Source of the DNA: Manihot esculenta
Taxonomy: Eukaryota; Streptophyta; Magnoliopsida; Malpighiales; Euphorbiaceae
Direction: 5' to 3'
NCBI RefSeq assembly: GCF_001659605.2
Contig: NC_035162.2
Location: 31,438,153-31,502,152, forward strand
Length of the DNA: 64,000 nucleotides
Shown here piece by piece: positions 11,140 through 21,441 of the stretch. The position numbers were made by a program, and so were the translations under genes. Every line of letters begins with the position of its first letter. Position 1 is the first letter of the stretch. The notes below the pieces were generated by a model that was not told where the DNA came from, made no database searches, and saw only the letters and a list, made by a program, of their open reading frames with translations.

Positions 11140-12779
11140 GCTATATATATATAATGAGATTCCCCAATCTAGAGTAAAAAATTGTCCTCAATGTTTGATT
11201 ATTCACATGACATCGAGAACTGAGCTGCAATATACTAATGTAGGCACGAGATAAAAACAACAATAAAAAAAAAAAGAAAGAAAATAAACAGAATATAGAA
11301 AAATAAGTAAAAGTAAAGGTAGGATTAAGAAAACTCCTGTTAGTAATAGAGTCTGGTGGCACTCAGCCTATCCTCGATAGTAGCAAACTGAGTGGCACAG
11401 TCTTCCTCCAGCGTCTGGACTCTCTATGCAAGCCACTCAATGCTAGAACAGGTCTGTCTCTAATCAGCAGCGATCTACAGCTCAAGTTGATTGAAGCGTC
11501 TGTCTAAGTGTTGCATCAGCATCTCTAAAGTGAGCGGCGTAGCAGATGGCTCATCAACTAGTAGAGCGAACTCGGATGGCTGTGGATCTGGAGATAAAAA
11601 TAAGCACAAACAACCCGACAGAATAACTAACCCAATAAAATATAGTATCGATAACAAATAAAAAAAAAAAAAGGGCAGTATAATGACAAAAAATGGTCGA
11701 TCACATAAAAACAACTCGAGGCAAGAACAGTGTAAGAAACCATCCGTAGTCTCCTATGATGCAATAACATATAAGGATAACGTGTGATCTCAAAATATAG
11801 TCCCTAATTTTGCCAGTACAAAGTGTCCACAACAGTCCAATCACAACAACCATATCCACTCAAGGCAATAATCCCAACTATATTCATGCAAAACTTTAGC
11901 AATATTTTTCATCAACGAATTTGAATCAAAGACGCACAAAGGGGGATGCACTTCCCAACTTTCCATGAACGACATATAAGATCAAGCAATGCATACATAA
12001 GGAATCAGTCTCAAGTTCAAGTTAGTATCACAACAAGATATGAGCAATGTCAAACCAAAGATCCAAAATGCAAAAAGATAAACCCATTACAAAGTAATTT
12101 GCACAATCCATCAATGCATTCATATGTAGAAAAAATTTGAGGAGAAAGAGTACTTTAATGGATGAATTTGCACAAAACAAAAATAAAGATTTGTGAACCA
12201 ATGGAAAATTTATGGGTTGTGTGGTTAGCAGTCAGTAAGGTGATGGGGAAGAGCGATGTCGGCACAGGAGTGTCGTCGGAGACAAGCAACTCCGGTGCAA
12301 GGGTAGATCAATTATTACTAGATCGTTGACTGCGGTGATTCTCGCGTCAATCACGATCTATGGAGGTGCTGGCGTGATTCGCGATCGCAGTGGTCGGTGA
12401 AGGCTGGAACCGCCGGTGCAACCATGGTATGGAGAATGGCGAGCGACGGTTCATGATGAGAGATGCATGAGAGAGAAAAGGAGAGAGAGAAGGAACATGA
12501 GGCAGAAATTAGGGAAAGAGAAGATAGGAACACAGGGTATGTGATGAGGATTGCACCGATTAATAGCGAAACACGGGGTTATCACTGTTAATTTGCAAAA
12601 CACGGGGCAGGGGCCATTTACACGACCCGCCCTATGTTCTTCACTGTTTCTAATGATTTTTTTTTTGAAGTAAGGAGAACGTACCTGATCCTAGTATCCC
12701 TGACTTTCTTTGCCTATAAAACAAGTTAAAAAGAATTAAATGGATTACTGAAATAGTAAAGAGCAAGTAATTAAAGAGA
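11140..12779 (-). other. Non-pol 3' region of the Athila-like remnant
   Basis: Mostly without coding signal. Minus-strand frames at 11714-11475 and about 11474-11350 read as a Leu/Glu/Arg-rich, possibly coiled-coil segment (MLMQHLDRRFNQLEL, then VQTLEEDCATQFATIEDRL) broken by a frameshift. I do not recognise it. The 12230-12540 part is GC-richer with GAGAG runs and no convincing frame. Confidence 0.4.
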
Positions 12780-13279
12780 AATAAAAGAAAAGAAAATCAA
12801 TCTGGATGGTCTCTTATAGCACTTCTTTAAAGTCACTAACTTGACATCTTTCGGGATTACTATGTCAAGATCATGGAGGCTTTGTAATCTTCCAAACCAC
12901 CTTCAATATCTAATCATTATTCTTGAAGATTCTATTCTTATTTTTGACTTCCATTGCTTTTATGGGGAGTACTTGAATTACTTTAAAAGGACCAGACCAC
13001 TTAGAACTTAATATGCCTAGAAAAAGTCAATGTCTTGAATTGAAGAGCAAAACCTTCTGATCCATATGGGACTCACGTTTAGCAATATGCTTGTCATGCC
13101 ATTTATTAGTTCTTTCTTTATATATCTTGCCATTTTCATAAGCATGTAGACGGAGTTCGTTCAACTATAATAAATGCTTTTTCTCTTGTAGTTTTCATGT
13201 TGAAATTCAGCAACCTAGCTGCACATAGTACATCATCTAATTTTCTAGATTGTTTCAGCTCTTTGTTTGATACAACTAC
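12780..13279 (-). pseudogene. Integrase C-terminal fragment
   Basis: Minus-strand translation gives [20 protein letters not shown], then [20 protein letters not shown] and SSKWSGPFKV. These match the integrase tail of Athila/Tat elements (LRLDAYE..IYKEKTK..HDK.I and QKVLLYNSRLRLFPGKL.S.W.GPF). Stops and a frame change interrupt it. Confidence 0.7.
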
Positions 13280-13924
13280 TTATCCACTCATCTGTGGATG
13301 GTATGGTATACCTACACTTTTCTCATGCATTGATTTCATGTCATCAACTATAACAATATTCTCAACCAATGGTTCAAAACAAGTATCAATAACGTCATCA
13401 AGCATGAAATCAGGTTCACTTTCAAATTTAATCTCACAATCATCCAAATGATCTCTAACACATTCATCAATAGTGTCCATCCTAAAATAATCATCAGTAA
13501 TATCAAGATATTTAGAAGATTGCAGAATATTAAAAGTTACCTCTTCTTGCCCCACTCTCAAAGTCAATTTTCCCTCATGAACATCAATGAGTATCTTACC
13601 AATTGCAAGGAATAGGCGCCCCAAAATCAATGGAATCTCTCGATCTTCCTCCATGTCAAGAATAACAAAGTCTATTAGGAAGATGAATTTATCCACTTTG
13701 ACTAACACATCCTCTATCACACATTTAGGATATGTTATTAAACGATCTGCAAGCTGCAAGGATATTTTAGTAGGTTTTACTTCTCCAAGTCCAAGTTTTC
13801 TAAAATTAGATGAAGGCATTAAGTTAATTCTAGCACCCAAATCACATAAATCTTTTATGAACTCTACATTACCAATATTACAAGGAATAGTAAAACTCTT
13901 TGGATGCTTGAGCTTAGAAGGCAA
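13280..13924 (-). pseudogene. Aspartic protease fused by deletion to an integrase fragment
   Basis: A 214-aa minus-strand frame. Residues 1-20 (MPSKLKHPKSFTIPCNIGN) lead into a retropepsin-like fold: LCDLGARINLMPSS, where relatives have DLGASINLMP, then a beta-rich part ending IPLILGRLFLA (relatives: PIILGRPFLAT). This is the protease of Athila/Tat gypsy elements. After an acidic linker the frame switches to GIPYHPQMSG, an integrase-core motif (YHPQT.GQ), and stops at the expected Gln position. RT and RNase H are therefore deleted, and the deletion happened to keep the frame. Downstream minus-strand sequence continues the integrase. Asp in the DLGA motif is still present. Confidence 0.75.
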
Positions 13925-14636
13925 TTTATTCTAAATAATGACACTACACTCCTCTGTAAACATCACAGTCTCTTGATCTTTAAGCTTTTTTTTTTAGATA
14001 ATTTCCTTCAGGAACTTCGCATAGCTGGGTATCTGAGCCAATGTTTCAACAAATGGAATGTTAATGTGTAACTTTTTAAATACTTCTAAGAATTTGAAAA
14101 AGTTCTTATCTTTATTGCTATTCTTAAGCCTTTGAAGGAAAAGAATTAGTGGTTTTTATAGGGATACAACCACTTCTATCTTTGGCTTTTTCTACCACCT
14201 CCTTTTTAGCAGAAGCTTTAACTATTTACTCATCTTTCTTTGCTTGATCCTTTGGAGGTAGTTCTTCCAACTGCTTACCATTTCTCAAGGTAATTGCATT
14301 TACTTGTTCTCTTGGATTTATTTCAGTGTTACTAGACAAAGTATCTTGAGTTCTATTGGATACTAGATTTGCCAATTATCCCATCTGTACCTCTAAATAT
14401 TTTATAGCATCTTCTTGATATTGGCTATTAGATTTGGTTTCTTCTATAAAGTTTTTGGTTTCTCCTATTTAGTCATTAGTGACTCTAGCAAGAGTTTTAA
14501 CTATACTTTTCAAACTGCTCTTCTTCTCAAGTGACTGAAATCCAGGTGGTCTCTTTGTGGCGGCGACAAAGCTTGAGTTCACGGTTGATTGTTCCACTTG
14601 AGATTCAAATGATTTTTCAACCTTCATGGTAAGTGT
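13925..14636 (-). pseudogene. gag C-terminus / gag-protease junction of the Athila-like remnant
   Basis: Minus-strand pieces read INIPFVETLAQIPSYAKFLK and, further left, EECSVIIxNKLPSKLK. These are familiar from the gag-protease boundary of Athila-like elements (IPFAEALEQMPSYAKFLKE). Stops and an expanded A-tract (about 13985-13997) break the frame. Confidence 0.65.
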
Positions 14637-14708
14637 TGGAGTATGGATTATTTTGGCTATTGTCCCTGATTATGGAGTATGGATTATTTTGGCTATTGTC
14701 CCTGATTA
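14637..14708. repeat. 36-bp tandem duplication in gag remnant
   Basis: Two perfect copies of a 36-bp unit (14637-14672 and 14673-14708) starting TGGAGTATGGATTATTTTGG. On the minus strand this repeats a 12-codon segment containing RDNSQNNPYS, similar to the Asn-rich tail of Athila-like gag proteins. It keeps frame. Confidence 0.85.
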
Positions 14709-14908
14709 CCCACATAATTAATCTGCTCAGTTTGCAAAAGAGAGTAGTCCATAGGGCACTCATTAGAATCATGGTTGCTAACACAATTTTCACATACTTG
14801 CACCATAGAATTAACAAAATTAGTAATTCAACTTTAAATATTTCGTGCAACTCACATAAAAAAGGAGAGTCAAGGTGTCTTCATTTATCGGAAATCATAG
14901 CTAGTTGA
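14709..14908 (-). pseudogene. gag fragment with zinc-knuckle remnant
   Basis: Shifting frames on the minus strand give CKYVKIVLATMILMSALW and, in the neighbouring frame, a pattern like NHDSNECPMDYSLLQ followed by INYVGN. This corresponds to the zinc-knuckle and following linker of Athila-like gag. It is frameshifted and has no continuous coding. Confidence 0.5.
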
Positions 14909-15019
14909 TATAAGTTAATTTCTAAATATTTATGATTATCACATTATTTTTCTATTTTTTAATGTTATCATTAGTTGTGTATAGTTAATGAAATATCTAT
15001 TAAATTTCTCTTACGTAGG

Positions 15020-15346
15020 GAGCTTATTTGAGTGCCACTGCTAAGAATTTTGATAATAATTCTGAAAGTCAGTCTGCTTTTGATGTGGATAAGTGGATTG
15101 AAATTTTTAGGAATAATAAAGGGAGGGTATATGGTTTTGGTTTTTCGGGGATTGCAAAATCAGGAACTTCAGCTATCTCTTTCTCACGCATATCAGCTCG
15201 TTATGAGGACCTTCTCAAACTATGGTGCTTTTAGAGGAGGTTGCATAAATGTTAGAGGAAAATTGGATAAAATTGAAAGAAGCAATAGAATAAATACAAG
15301 AACAAATACTAGTGTGGATACAAAAGCAGGTAAAAGATCATATTAA
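15020..15346 (+). pseudogene. CACTA (En/Spm) transposase-related exon fragment
   Basis: Begins directly after an acceptor-like TTCTCTTACGTAG. The first frame reads GAYLSATAKNFDNNSESQSA, then WIEIFRNNKGRVYGFGFSG. This resembles the Ptta/En/Spm plant transposase family (Transposase_24), where a W..........GRVYGLG motif is typical. A frameshift near 15185-15230 moves the rest to the next frame, which ends at 15346 with a charged tail. No other exons of the gene are in the window. Confidence 0.6.
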
Positions 15347-15599
15347 ATCCATATTGAGGAAGAAAAAAGGAACTTCACTATATCACATCACTTCAGACTC
15401 CACTTCTACATCAAATAAACTAGAACATTAATGGATTTATTCTAAACTTTATAAATATTATTAAATACTATAGATTTGTTCTAAATTTTCAACTTTATGA
15501 ATATTGTTAACTATTTATATTAAATATATTTCCTAGTTGTGAATTATTTAGATTATACAGGAAATGTCAAAATAAAAATAAAAAATTATTTTATTAACG
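15347..15599. other. Non-coding part of the CACTA fragment
   Basis: AT-rich sequence between the transposase-like exon and the subterminal repeats. Nothing further is recognisable. Confidence 0.4.
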
Positions 15600-15975
15600 G
15601 TAATGAATATTATTGAATATATGAATAATTTTTCGATGGATTTGCGATGAATTTTGATAAAATAATCTTAACATTTTCGACGAATATTTTCCGTCACTAA
15701 TTGTTTCCAACAGATTATCTATGAATTAGTTATTGAATGGAACCTTGATTCGACGAATAGTGTTTGTCACTAAATTTTCCAATGAAAAGATCTATAAAAA
15801 ATCTATCGCAATAATTTTCGACTGCGGGTTAAATTCATTGAAAAAAAATTAGCGACAACACTTTAAACGACGAATCTTAGTCCGTCGAAAATCCATCGTT
15901 GAAACTATTTGCGACAGATTTTACACTATGAGTAATGGAAATTTTCATTGTTGATAGTCTATTTTTTGTAGAGAG
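15600..15975 (+). mobile_element. CACTA 3' subterminal repeat region and degenerate end
   Basis: Many short, both-strand copies of a CGACGAAT / TCCGTCACTAA / GCGACA family: TTTTCGACGAATATTTTCCG, TCGACGAATAGTGTTTGTCA, GACGAATCTTAGTCCGTCGA. Dense subterminal repeats of this kind are typical of plant CACTA elements. The block ends at TATTTTTTGTAGAGAG, a worn version of the CACTA end TTTTCTTGTAGTG. Confidence 0.6.
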
Positions 15976-16977
15976 TGATTCAAGGGAGATGACGAATATG
16001 GTTTCAGCATATTTTTTTTATACAATAAATATTAGAATTCGTAGCAAAAACTTTATATCAATATTAATTTTGTTGTTGCATTAACTAATCTATAACAACA
16101 ATTTGAATAACTTCTACTAGTGGTATATAAAAAAATATAATAATAATAAAATTATGAGCATTATTAAAAAGTTATTTTTTAAACAATAATATTTATTATT
16201 ATTAATAATAATTTTTTAATAATAACTATAATTTTATTATAAAATATCTATAACTATAATTTTGAAATAGTAGCATACAATAAGCATGTATTACTACCAT
16301 AAATTTATATTGTTTGTTAAAAGCTTTTGCTGTTGATTTTTGTATTTTTTATAGTGCTCCATAGTCATGTGCAACTAGTAGGTGCAGCTGTGTTAGGTGG
16401 TGTCATGTGGTTAGAGAAAGCATGTGCTAAGAGAAAACATTTTAGTTTTTAATATTTACAAAAAGTTTTCATGTGCTTGGTGAGGATGAGATTATCTAGA
16501 TGGAGGAGGTTACCTCTCATCCTTAGTTGTTCTTCTTGATTCTAATTATTATGATTTATTAAATATTTTATTTTTTAAAATAAAATTATGGTAATGTAGT
16601 TTTTTTTAACAAATTAAGAAGAGCTACATACTCAAATTATAACCGCTCTAGATACACAACCACTCACTAAATCTCTCTCTAGCTAAAATTTCAGATCCTC
16701 GTGAGAATCTTTCAATATTTGAGAACCTTGGTCACAAGATGAGACTCTCTTTGCTAACTTGCACAAAAATTGGTTTCTCGAAGCACATGGTGGATCTCTA
16801 AGTTTTAATTTGAATTTATCAAAATATATTTCTAAGAGCCCATTCATTATCCATTTTCTTATTAAACATAACTATAAATTTTTAATTACCTTTTGATGCA
16901 CCCGAAAAATAGAGTTATATTGTGATGAACTAAACCTACAAGAAAGAAAACAAGAGGTGGTGGGTGCCCATGACAGC
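15976..16977. other. Intergenic or decayed transposon DNA, no gene seen
   Basis: AT-rich with TAATAA runs at 16135-16260. The last 100 bases (GGTGGTGGGTGCCCATGACA) join across element A to CTCCGACGCTCAAGTCAGTA. That combination looks like LTR sequence of an older Tat-like element, so host sequence G may begin here. Confidence 0.4.
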
Positions 16978-17229
16978 TACTCTGTAATACCCGGCTAGAG
17001 TCCGGCATCGAAATTCCTGTCGTCCGGTGGAATCCAGGATGTCGGAATGCTCTAGAAGGGTAAGATTTATGTTTTTCTAAGTAATATAGTATGTTTTAAT
17101 GTTTTAAGTTACCAAGAACCGAGTTGTTTTGAAAGAAAAGAACTAAGGCAGAAAAGTCAAGTTCGGCCGCCGAACATGCATGGCTTTCGGTTTCACGTGT
17201 GGCCGCCGAAGGTAGTCTGGCCAGCCACC

Positions 17230-17236
17230 TATAAAA
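17230..17236 (+). promoter_or_regulatory. TATA box of LTR A
   Basis: TATAAAA within GCCACCTATAAAAGGCCC. The same CCACCTATAAA(A/G)GG context recurs at the equivalent place in every LTR of this family: 37956 and 45118 on plus; 23829-23835, 28111-28117, 29866-29872, 36683-36689 and 52481-52487 on minus; 56799 on plus. Confidence 0.7.
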
Positions 17237-17920
17237 GGCCCTCAGTCGGTTAAAATGATAAGGCTTGCCGTTTCTTTCACTTTCTGAGGTGAGACCCTGT
17301 CCTGGTTAGGTTTTCTTCATGTTTTCATTACATCATGCAAAGATTTGATTGATTTTTATGGGTTTTTGAAGGTTTTGAGCAAAAAACTCAAAGTTGTGAA
17401 GTTTGGAGAGTTTGAAGGAGAGTTGCTCCAAAACTCCACGTTAGGATCGTTCATCTTCTTGGTTTCAAGAGGTAAGTGAAGATCCTGAGCTTGTTTTCAT
17501 GCTTTATGGCAGATTTTTGAGGTTTTGGGGGAGAGTTGCATGATTAGGGTAAAAGAGAGTGTTTTTTATCTTTTTGTGAGAAAAGTTTGTTTATGTGTTG
17601 TTGGGGTTTTAAGGTAGTTTTTGACCCCTTTGAGCATATACTTGGGTGTATGCATGTTGAGGAGTTGAGGTGTTTGGGTTGGAGGAAGATTGGTGCGTTT
17701 TGGCGTGAGGCAGAGCAAGGTTCTGCCTTGCTGATGAACCCAGCTTCGGCCGCCGAAGAATAGTTCGGCCGCCGAATGTGCTGAGGAGGTGGCTTCGGCT
17801 GCCCAAGCTTGGCCCCGAGCATTTGGACTTTCGGCTCTGGAGGGGAGTTTCGGCCGCCGAAGGTTAGAGACTTTCGTCTCTGGAGTGCCTTTCAGCCTCC
17901 GAAACTTGCCCCCGAAAGGG

Positions 17921-18017
17921 TTCGGCTGCCGAAAGTAGAGATTCGGCCGCCGAAAGTAGAGCTTCGGCCGCCGAAAGTAGAGCTTCGGCCGCCGAAAGTA
18001 GAGCTTCGGCCGCCAAA
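17921..18017 (+). repeat. 21-bp tandem array of TTCGGCCGCCGAA hairpins
   Basis: Units start at 17921, 17942, 17963, 17984 and 18005 and read TTCGGCCGCCGAAAGTAGAG, with small changes in the first and last. Each can fold as TTCGG/CCGAA around CCG. Further single copies lie at about 17746, 17764, 17849 and 18046. The 21-bp period makes frames reading RPPKVEL repeats, which I treat as a by-product. Confidence 0.9.
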
Positions 18018-19251
18018 GGTGCTTGAGTTTCGGCTCTGGAGAGGACTTTCGGCCGCCGAACCTGCCGCCGAAAGTGTCCTGTCCAGCCTTCCTTTGCATG
18101 CTTTGCATGGTTGTTTGAGTGAGTGTAAGGGGCTTCTTGGGGAGTTTAATAGAGTTGTTCCTAAGCTAGTTTGGTCCCTCATTTGAATCCATCTGTGTAG
18201 GCACAGACCAGAGGAACCAGAGAGAGCAGCAGTGAGTACTGCTCCAGAGTTTACAGAGCCTGCAGAGTCAGTCCAAATAGCCAGAGGTGAGTGGAACTCA
18301 ACTTAATACGCGTTTTAATTGAGACATTGAATGCTTTTTGCATATTTCATGCATCATGCTTATGCAATAGGGTGAGTGCATTAGAATCCATAAAGCTGTT
18401 GCATTGCATAGTTATTTGTTGATGTGGGTGAATGCTGAATGATCCAATAGTTCCAGACAGGAAGTCCAGGACCCCATTCTACGACCTGGTAGGTATAGTA
18501 AAGTCCAGGACCCCATTCTACGGCCTGGCAGGTATAGTAAAGACCAGGTGCCCAGTTTACGCCCTGGCAAATGGTAAGTACAGGTGTTATATACACGTAT
18601 ACATATACAGTACAGAAAGACCAGGACCCCAGTCTACGGCCTGGCACGGAACAGTTACTGGGACTATGTGGTGACAGGTTTACCTTTGATGTGAATTGTC
18701 TGTGATATGATGCATTCCATACGATCATGTTTAATGACTTGTTTGACTGTTCTACTCACTGGGCTATAGAGCTCATCCCACTCCCTTAACCCCAGTCTTG
18801 CAGGTTTAGTGTACAGTGTACAGGGGAGATCAGCAGGGGACAGAAAGAGTAAAGAGATTTGTAATAGCTTAGAGTGGACATGTAATATTACCAGATGTAC
18901 TAGTTGTGTATACAGTTAAAGTTGTGCTTGACATGTAAATCTTTTGTTATGTACATGATCTGTATGTATATATGTTTTACAGAGTATGTGAAAAACCAGG
19001 CTTAACAGGTATGAGTTAACCCATCTAGAGCAAGCTCTAGTCAGGGGTACAGAGTACAGAGTACAGAGATAGTGCATGCACAGGTTAAGCCTTGGTTCAG
19101 AAAAGAGTTTTTATTTTCACAGAAAATGTATGATCATGTATGAGATTTACAGGTACACAGAGAGTATAGCAGGCTTGCTACGGGTTTTGGCGGCCTTAAG
19201 CCGACCTGAATCCTAGCGCCGGTGACGGTCCATTTTGGGGTCGTTATAGAT

Positions 19252-19264
19252 TGGTATCAGAGCC
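19252..19264 (+). other. Primer-binding site, element A (initiator tRNA-Met)
   Basis: TGGTATCAGAGCC three bases after the LTR, complementary to the 3' end of plant initiator tRNA-Met and standard for chromoviruses. Confidence 0.85.
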
Positions 19265-19477
19265 CAAGGTTCACATGATCGGACCTAGAGAGAGAGTGTC
19301 GGGCTCATAGAGGTTAGAGGAAGTCAAGCACAATAGGGAATCATATCCACTAGGATAGGATGTTGAGTCCTGTTTATTTGATGTTATGAAATACCATGAT
19401 ATGCATGTGCATTAGTGAGATAGATGAGTTCAATATATGCTGATATGCTATGTTATGTGTTGTTTTTCAGCGTTAAG

Positions 19478-21124
19478 ATGTGAGGAACTCGTCGATCAGC
19501 GCGATTGACTGGAGTCCCACCAGATAGTGAGAGAACAACTGCTCGTCCTCCTGCATTGCCAAGGGCAAGGTCTCAGAGATCTAGCAGGGAAGGTACGTCA
19601 ATAGACCCTAGAAGGTCTGTAGACGAGAGCAGAAGAGGTACAGTTAGAGGAGGAAGATCAGAGGAAGTGAGGGAGGCTATGGAGCTTGACCAGTCTATAG
19701 ATGAAAGCATGCGTGTAGGCAGATCTGAAGAAGGTATGGGAGAGTCACAGGGAGGCGCTCAGGCCTCAGGTTTTGACTATCCATCCTTTCCTCAGGACTC
19801 AGGGTATCCGATGGGAGGTATGTCGGAGTACTCTAGTTTTGTCCCATATCCTACTTACATGCCATATATGCCTTATCCTCATTATTATCCACCATATCCT
19901 ATGTATCCATCTTCCCCTACCCATCCAAGTGCAGCACACCCAGAGTTACATGAACAAGTACCTCTACCACCACAACCAGAACCAGTAGCTCCTGTTGTCC
20001 AAAGACCTCAACCTAGCTCATCTGGAAGTAAGGTGCAAATGACAGAGTACTTGAAGTTGGATGCTCCTAAATTCAATCCAGGAGATGATCCATTTGAGTA
20101 TCTGAGAACTGTGAAGATGATCACTGATGAGTTGGGAGCAGATGATAGCAGAGCTATAGAAATGGCGGGGTTTACACTTAAGTGTAAGAAGGCTCGAGAA
20201 TGGTTCAAGAACTACATGGAGCCGAGGATGGACAGTATGTCATGGGGAGAGTTCGCCAATGAGTTTGCAGGGTGGGCTTTTCCTGATAGCTCCAGGGAGA
20301 TGAAAGTAATAGAATTTGAGCAGTTGAGACAGACAGACGAGATGAGTGTTGATGAGTTTACAGATAAGTTCCTGGATTTGCTTCAGTATGTGGGTCAAGC
20401 CTATGATACTGATCAAAAGAAGGCAAGGAGATATACTATGACATTACATCCCAGGTATTCTTCCTTGATTCTTCCAGCAGAAAAGGAGAGTTTTCACACT
20501 ATAGTGGACGCAGCTAGGAAAATGGACGCAGTGCCAATATTCAGAGACAGTCAAAGGCACAGGCTTCGGGTTCTAAGGCCCCCAATGTAGTAATGACAGG
20601 CAGCAAAAGATGGGAAAAGGAAAAAGGAACAAAGAATAAGTTATGGAGTAAAGTCAAGTCTGGTCTGGGAATAGGTAGTGGCTCAAGCTCTGGCACAAGC
20701 AGTCCAGTATGTAGGAGATGTGGGAGACCACACAAGGGAGCTTGTCAGTTGGGATCTTCAGCTTGTTATAGGTGTGGACAGGAAGGACATTTTGCTCGGG
20801 ATTGTCCTCAGGTGACGTTTGCACCATCCCAGCAGATGAGTTCAGGCAGTGTAGTACAGCCAGCAGCTCCAGTCATGCCTCAGAGTAGTGGCAGAGGTAG
20901 AGGGAGAGGGGCAGCCTCTACTTCAGCAGCAGGTTCCTGAGGTGGAAATCCGGTAGCCCCAGCATAGATTTTCACTGTGACACAGGAGGAGGCTAACACG
21001 TCGAACACAGTGGTGTCAGGTAATCTCATCATTGGGTGTTCAGATGTGTATGCTTTGATGGACCCCGGTGCTTCTCATTCCTTTATTGCGTCGAGAGCCA
21101 TAGAGAGATTGGGTTTGATCATTT
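19478..21124 (+). pseudogene. gag and start of protease, element A (broken)
   Basis: gag would make the retrotransposon capsid. The family start ATG AGA GGA is here ATG TGA (19478-19483), so translation stops at codon 2. The body reads through from about 19505: a Pro/Tyr-rich segment, then a Retrotrans_gag region ([42 protein letters not shown]). A frameshift lies near 20535-20545. In the next frame come two zinc knuckles, CRRCGRPHKGAC and CYRCGQEGHFARDC. Two stops (20938-20940 and about 20967) precede the protease start, where [10 protein letters not shown] is intact. The frame is then cut at about 21124 by LTR sequence. It cannot give a functional product. Confidence 0.85.
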
Positions 21125-21441
21125 CATGTAAATCTTTTGTTATGTACATGATCTGTATGTATATATGTTTTACAGAGTATGTGAAAAACCAGGCTTAACA
21201 GGTATGAGTTAACCCATCTAGAGTAAGCTCTAGTCAGGGGTACAGAATACAGAGTACAGAGATAGTGCATGCACAGGTTAAGCCTTGGTTCAGAAAAGAG
21301 TTTTTATTTTCACAGAAAATGTATGATCATGTATGAGATTTACAGGTACACAGAGAGTATAGCAGGCTTGCTACGGGTTCTGGCGGCCTTAAGCCGACCT
21401 GAATCCTAGCACCGGTGACGGTCCATTTTGGGGTCGTTACA
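21125..21441 (+). repeat. Truncated 3' LTR of element A
   Basis: Corresponds to 18932-19248 of the 5' LTR, starting CATGTAAATCTTTTG and ending GGTCGTTACA. It abuts the protease coding frame directly. Only a few bases are shared at the junction, which suggests end joining. Confidence 0.9.

Larger units (their letters stand above)
11140..14908 (-). mobile_element. Athila/Tat-like Ty3-gypsy remnant, internally deleted
   Basis: Read on the minus strand from right to left: gag C-terminal pieces (about 14900-13925), aspartic protease (13924-13350), then directly a late integrase-core fragment and the integrase C-terminus (13310-12780). RT, RNase H and most of integrase are missing. Near the left edge the minus strand contains CATTGAGGACAAT, a motif often found between pol and the 3' LTR in Athila-like elements. 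I could not find an LTR pair, so the limits are approximate. Confidence 0.65.
16983..19248 (+). repeat. 5' LTR of element A
   Basis: 2266 bp, from TGTAATACCCGGCTAG to GGTCGTTATA. Contains a TATA box, the hairpin-motif array, splice-like signals and a CCAGG...CCTGG tandem ladder (18457-18655). Its last 317 bp match 21125-21441 with five differences that I can see, so the two LTR ends are close in age. Confidence 0.9.
16983..21441 (+). mobile_element. Element A: Tekay/Del-like Ty3-gypsy element with large internal deletion
   Basis: Both ends are TG...CA-type (the left LTR's own end has mutated to TTATA). The target duplication TACTC is perfect (16978-16982 and 21442-21446). Order: full 5' LTR, primer site, gag, first part of protease, then an abrupt jump into the last 317 bp of the 3' LTR. 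All of RT, RNase H, integrase and most of the 3' LTR are missing. Intact target duplications show the loss happened inside the element. Confidence 0.9.

Noticed and set aside
13197..13934. Plus-strand frames at 13197-13451 and 13587-13934
   Set aside because: They lie antisense to the protease/integrase frame, which has clear homology.
17809..18186. Open frames in the LTRs rich in RPPKVEL / FGGRSST repeats (also at 17566, 17892, 29052, 29073, 38348, 57081 and others)
   Set aside because: They appear on both strands and in several frames wherever the TTCGGCCGCCGAA array has periods divisible by three. They have no shared start and differ between LTR copies, so they are by-products of the DNA repeat.
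19252..19264. tRNA-like sequence TGGTATCAGAGCC, repeated in five elements
   Set aside because: It is only the primer-binding complement of a tRNA 3' end; there is no cloverleaf around it.
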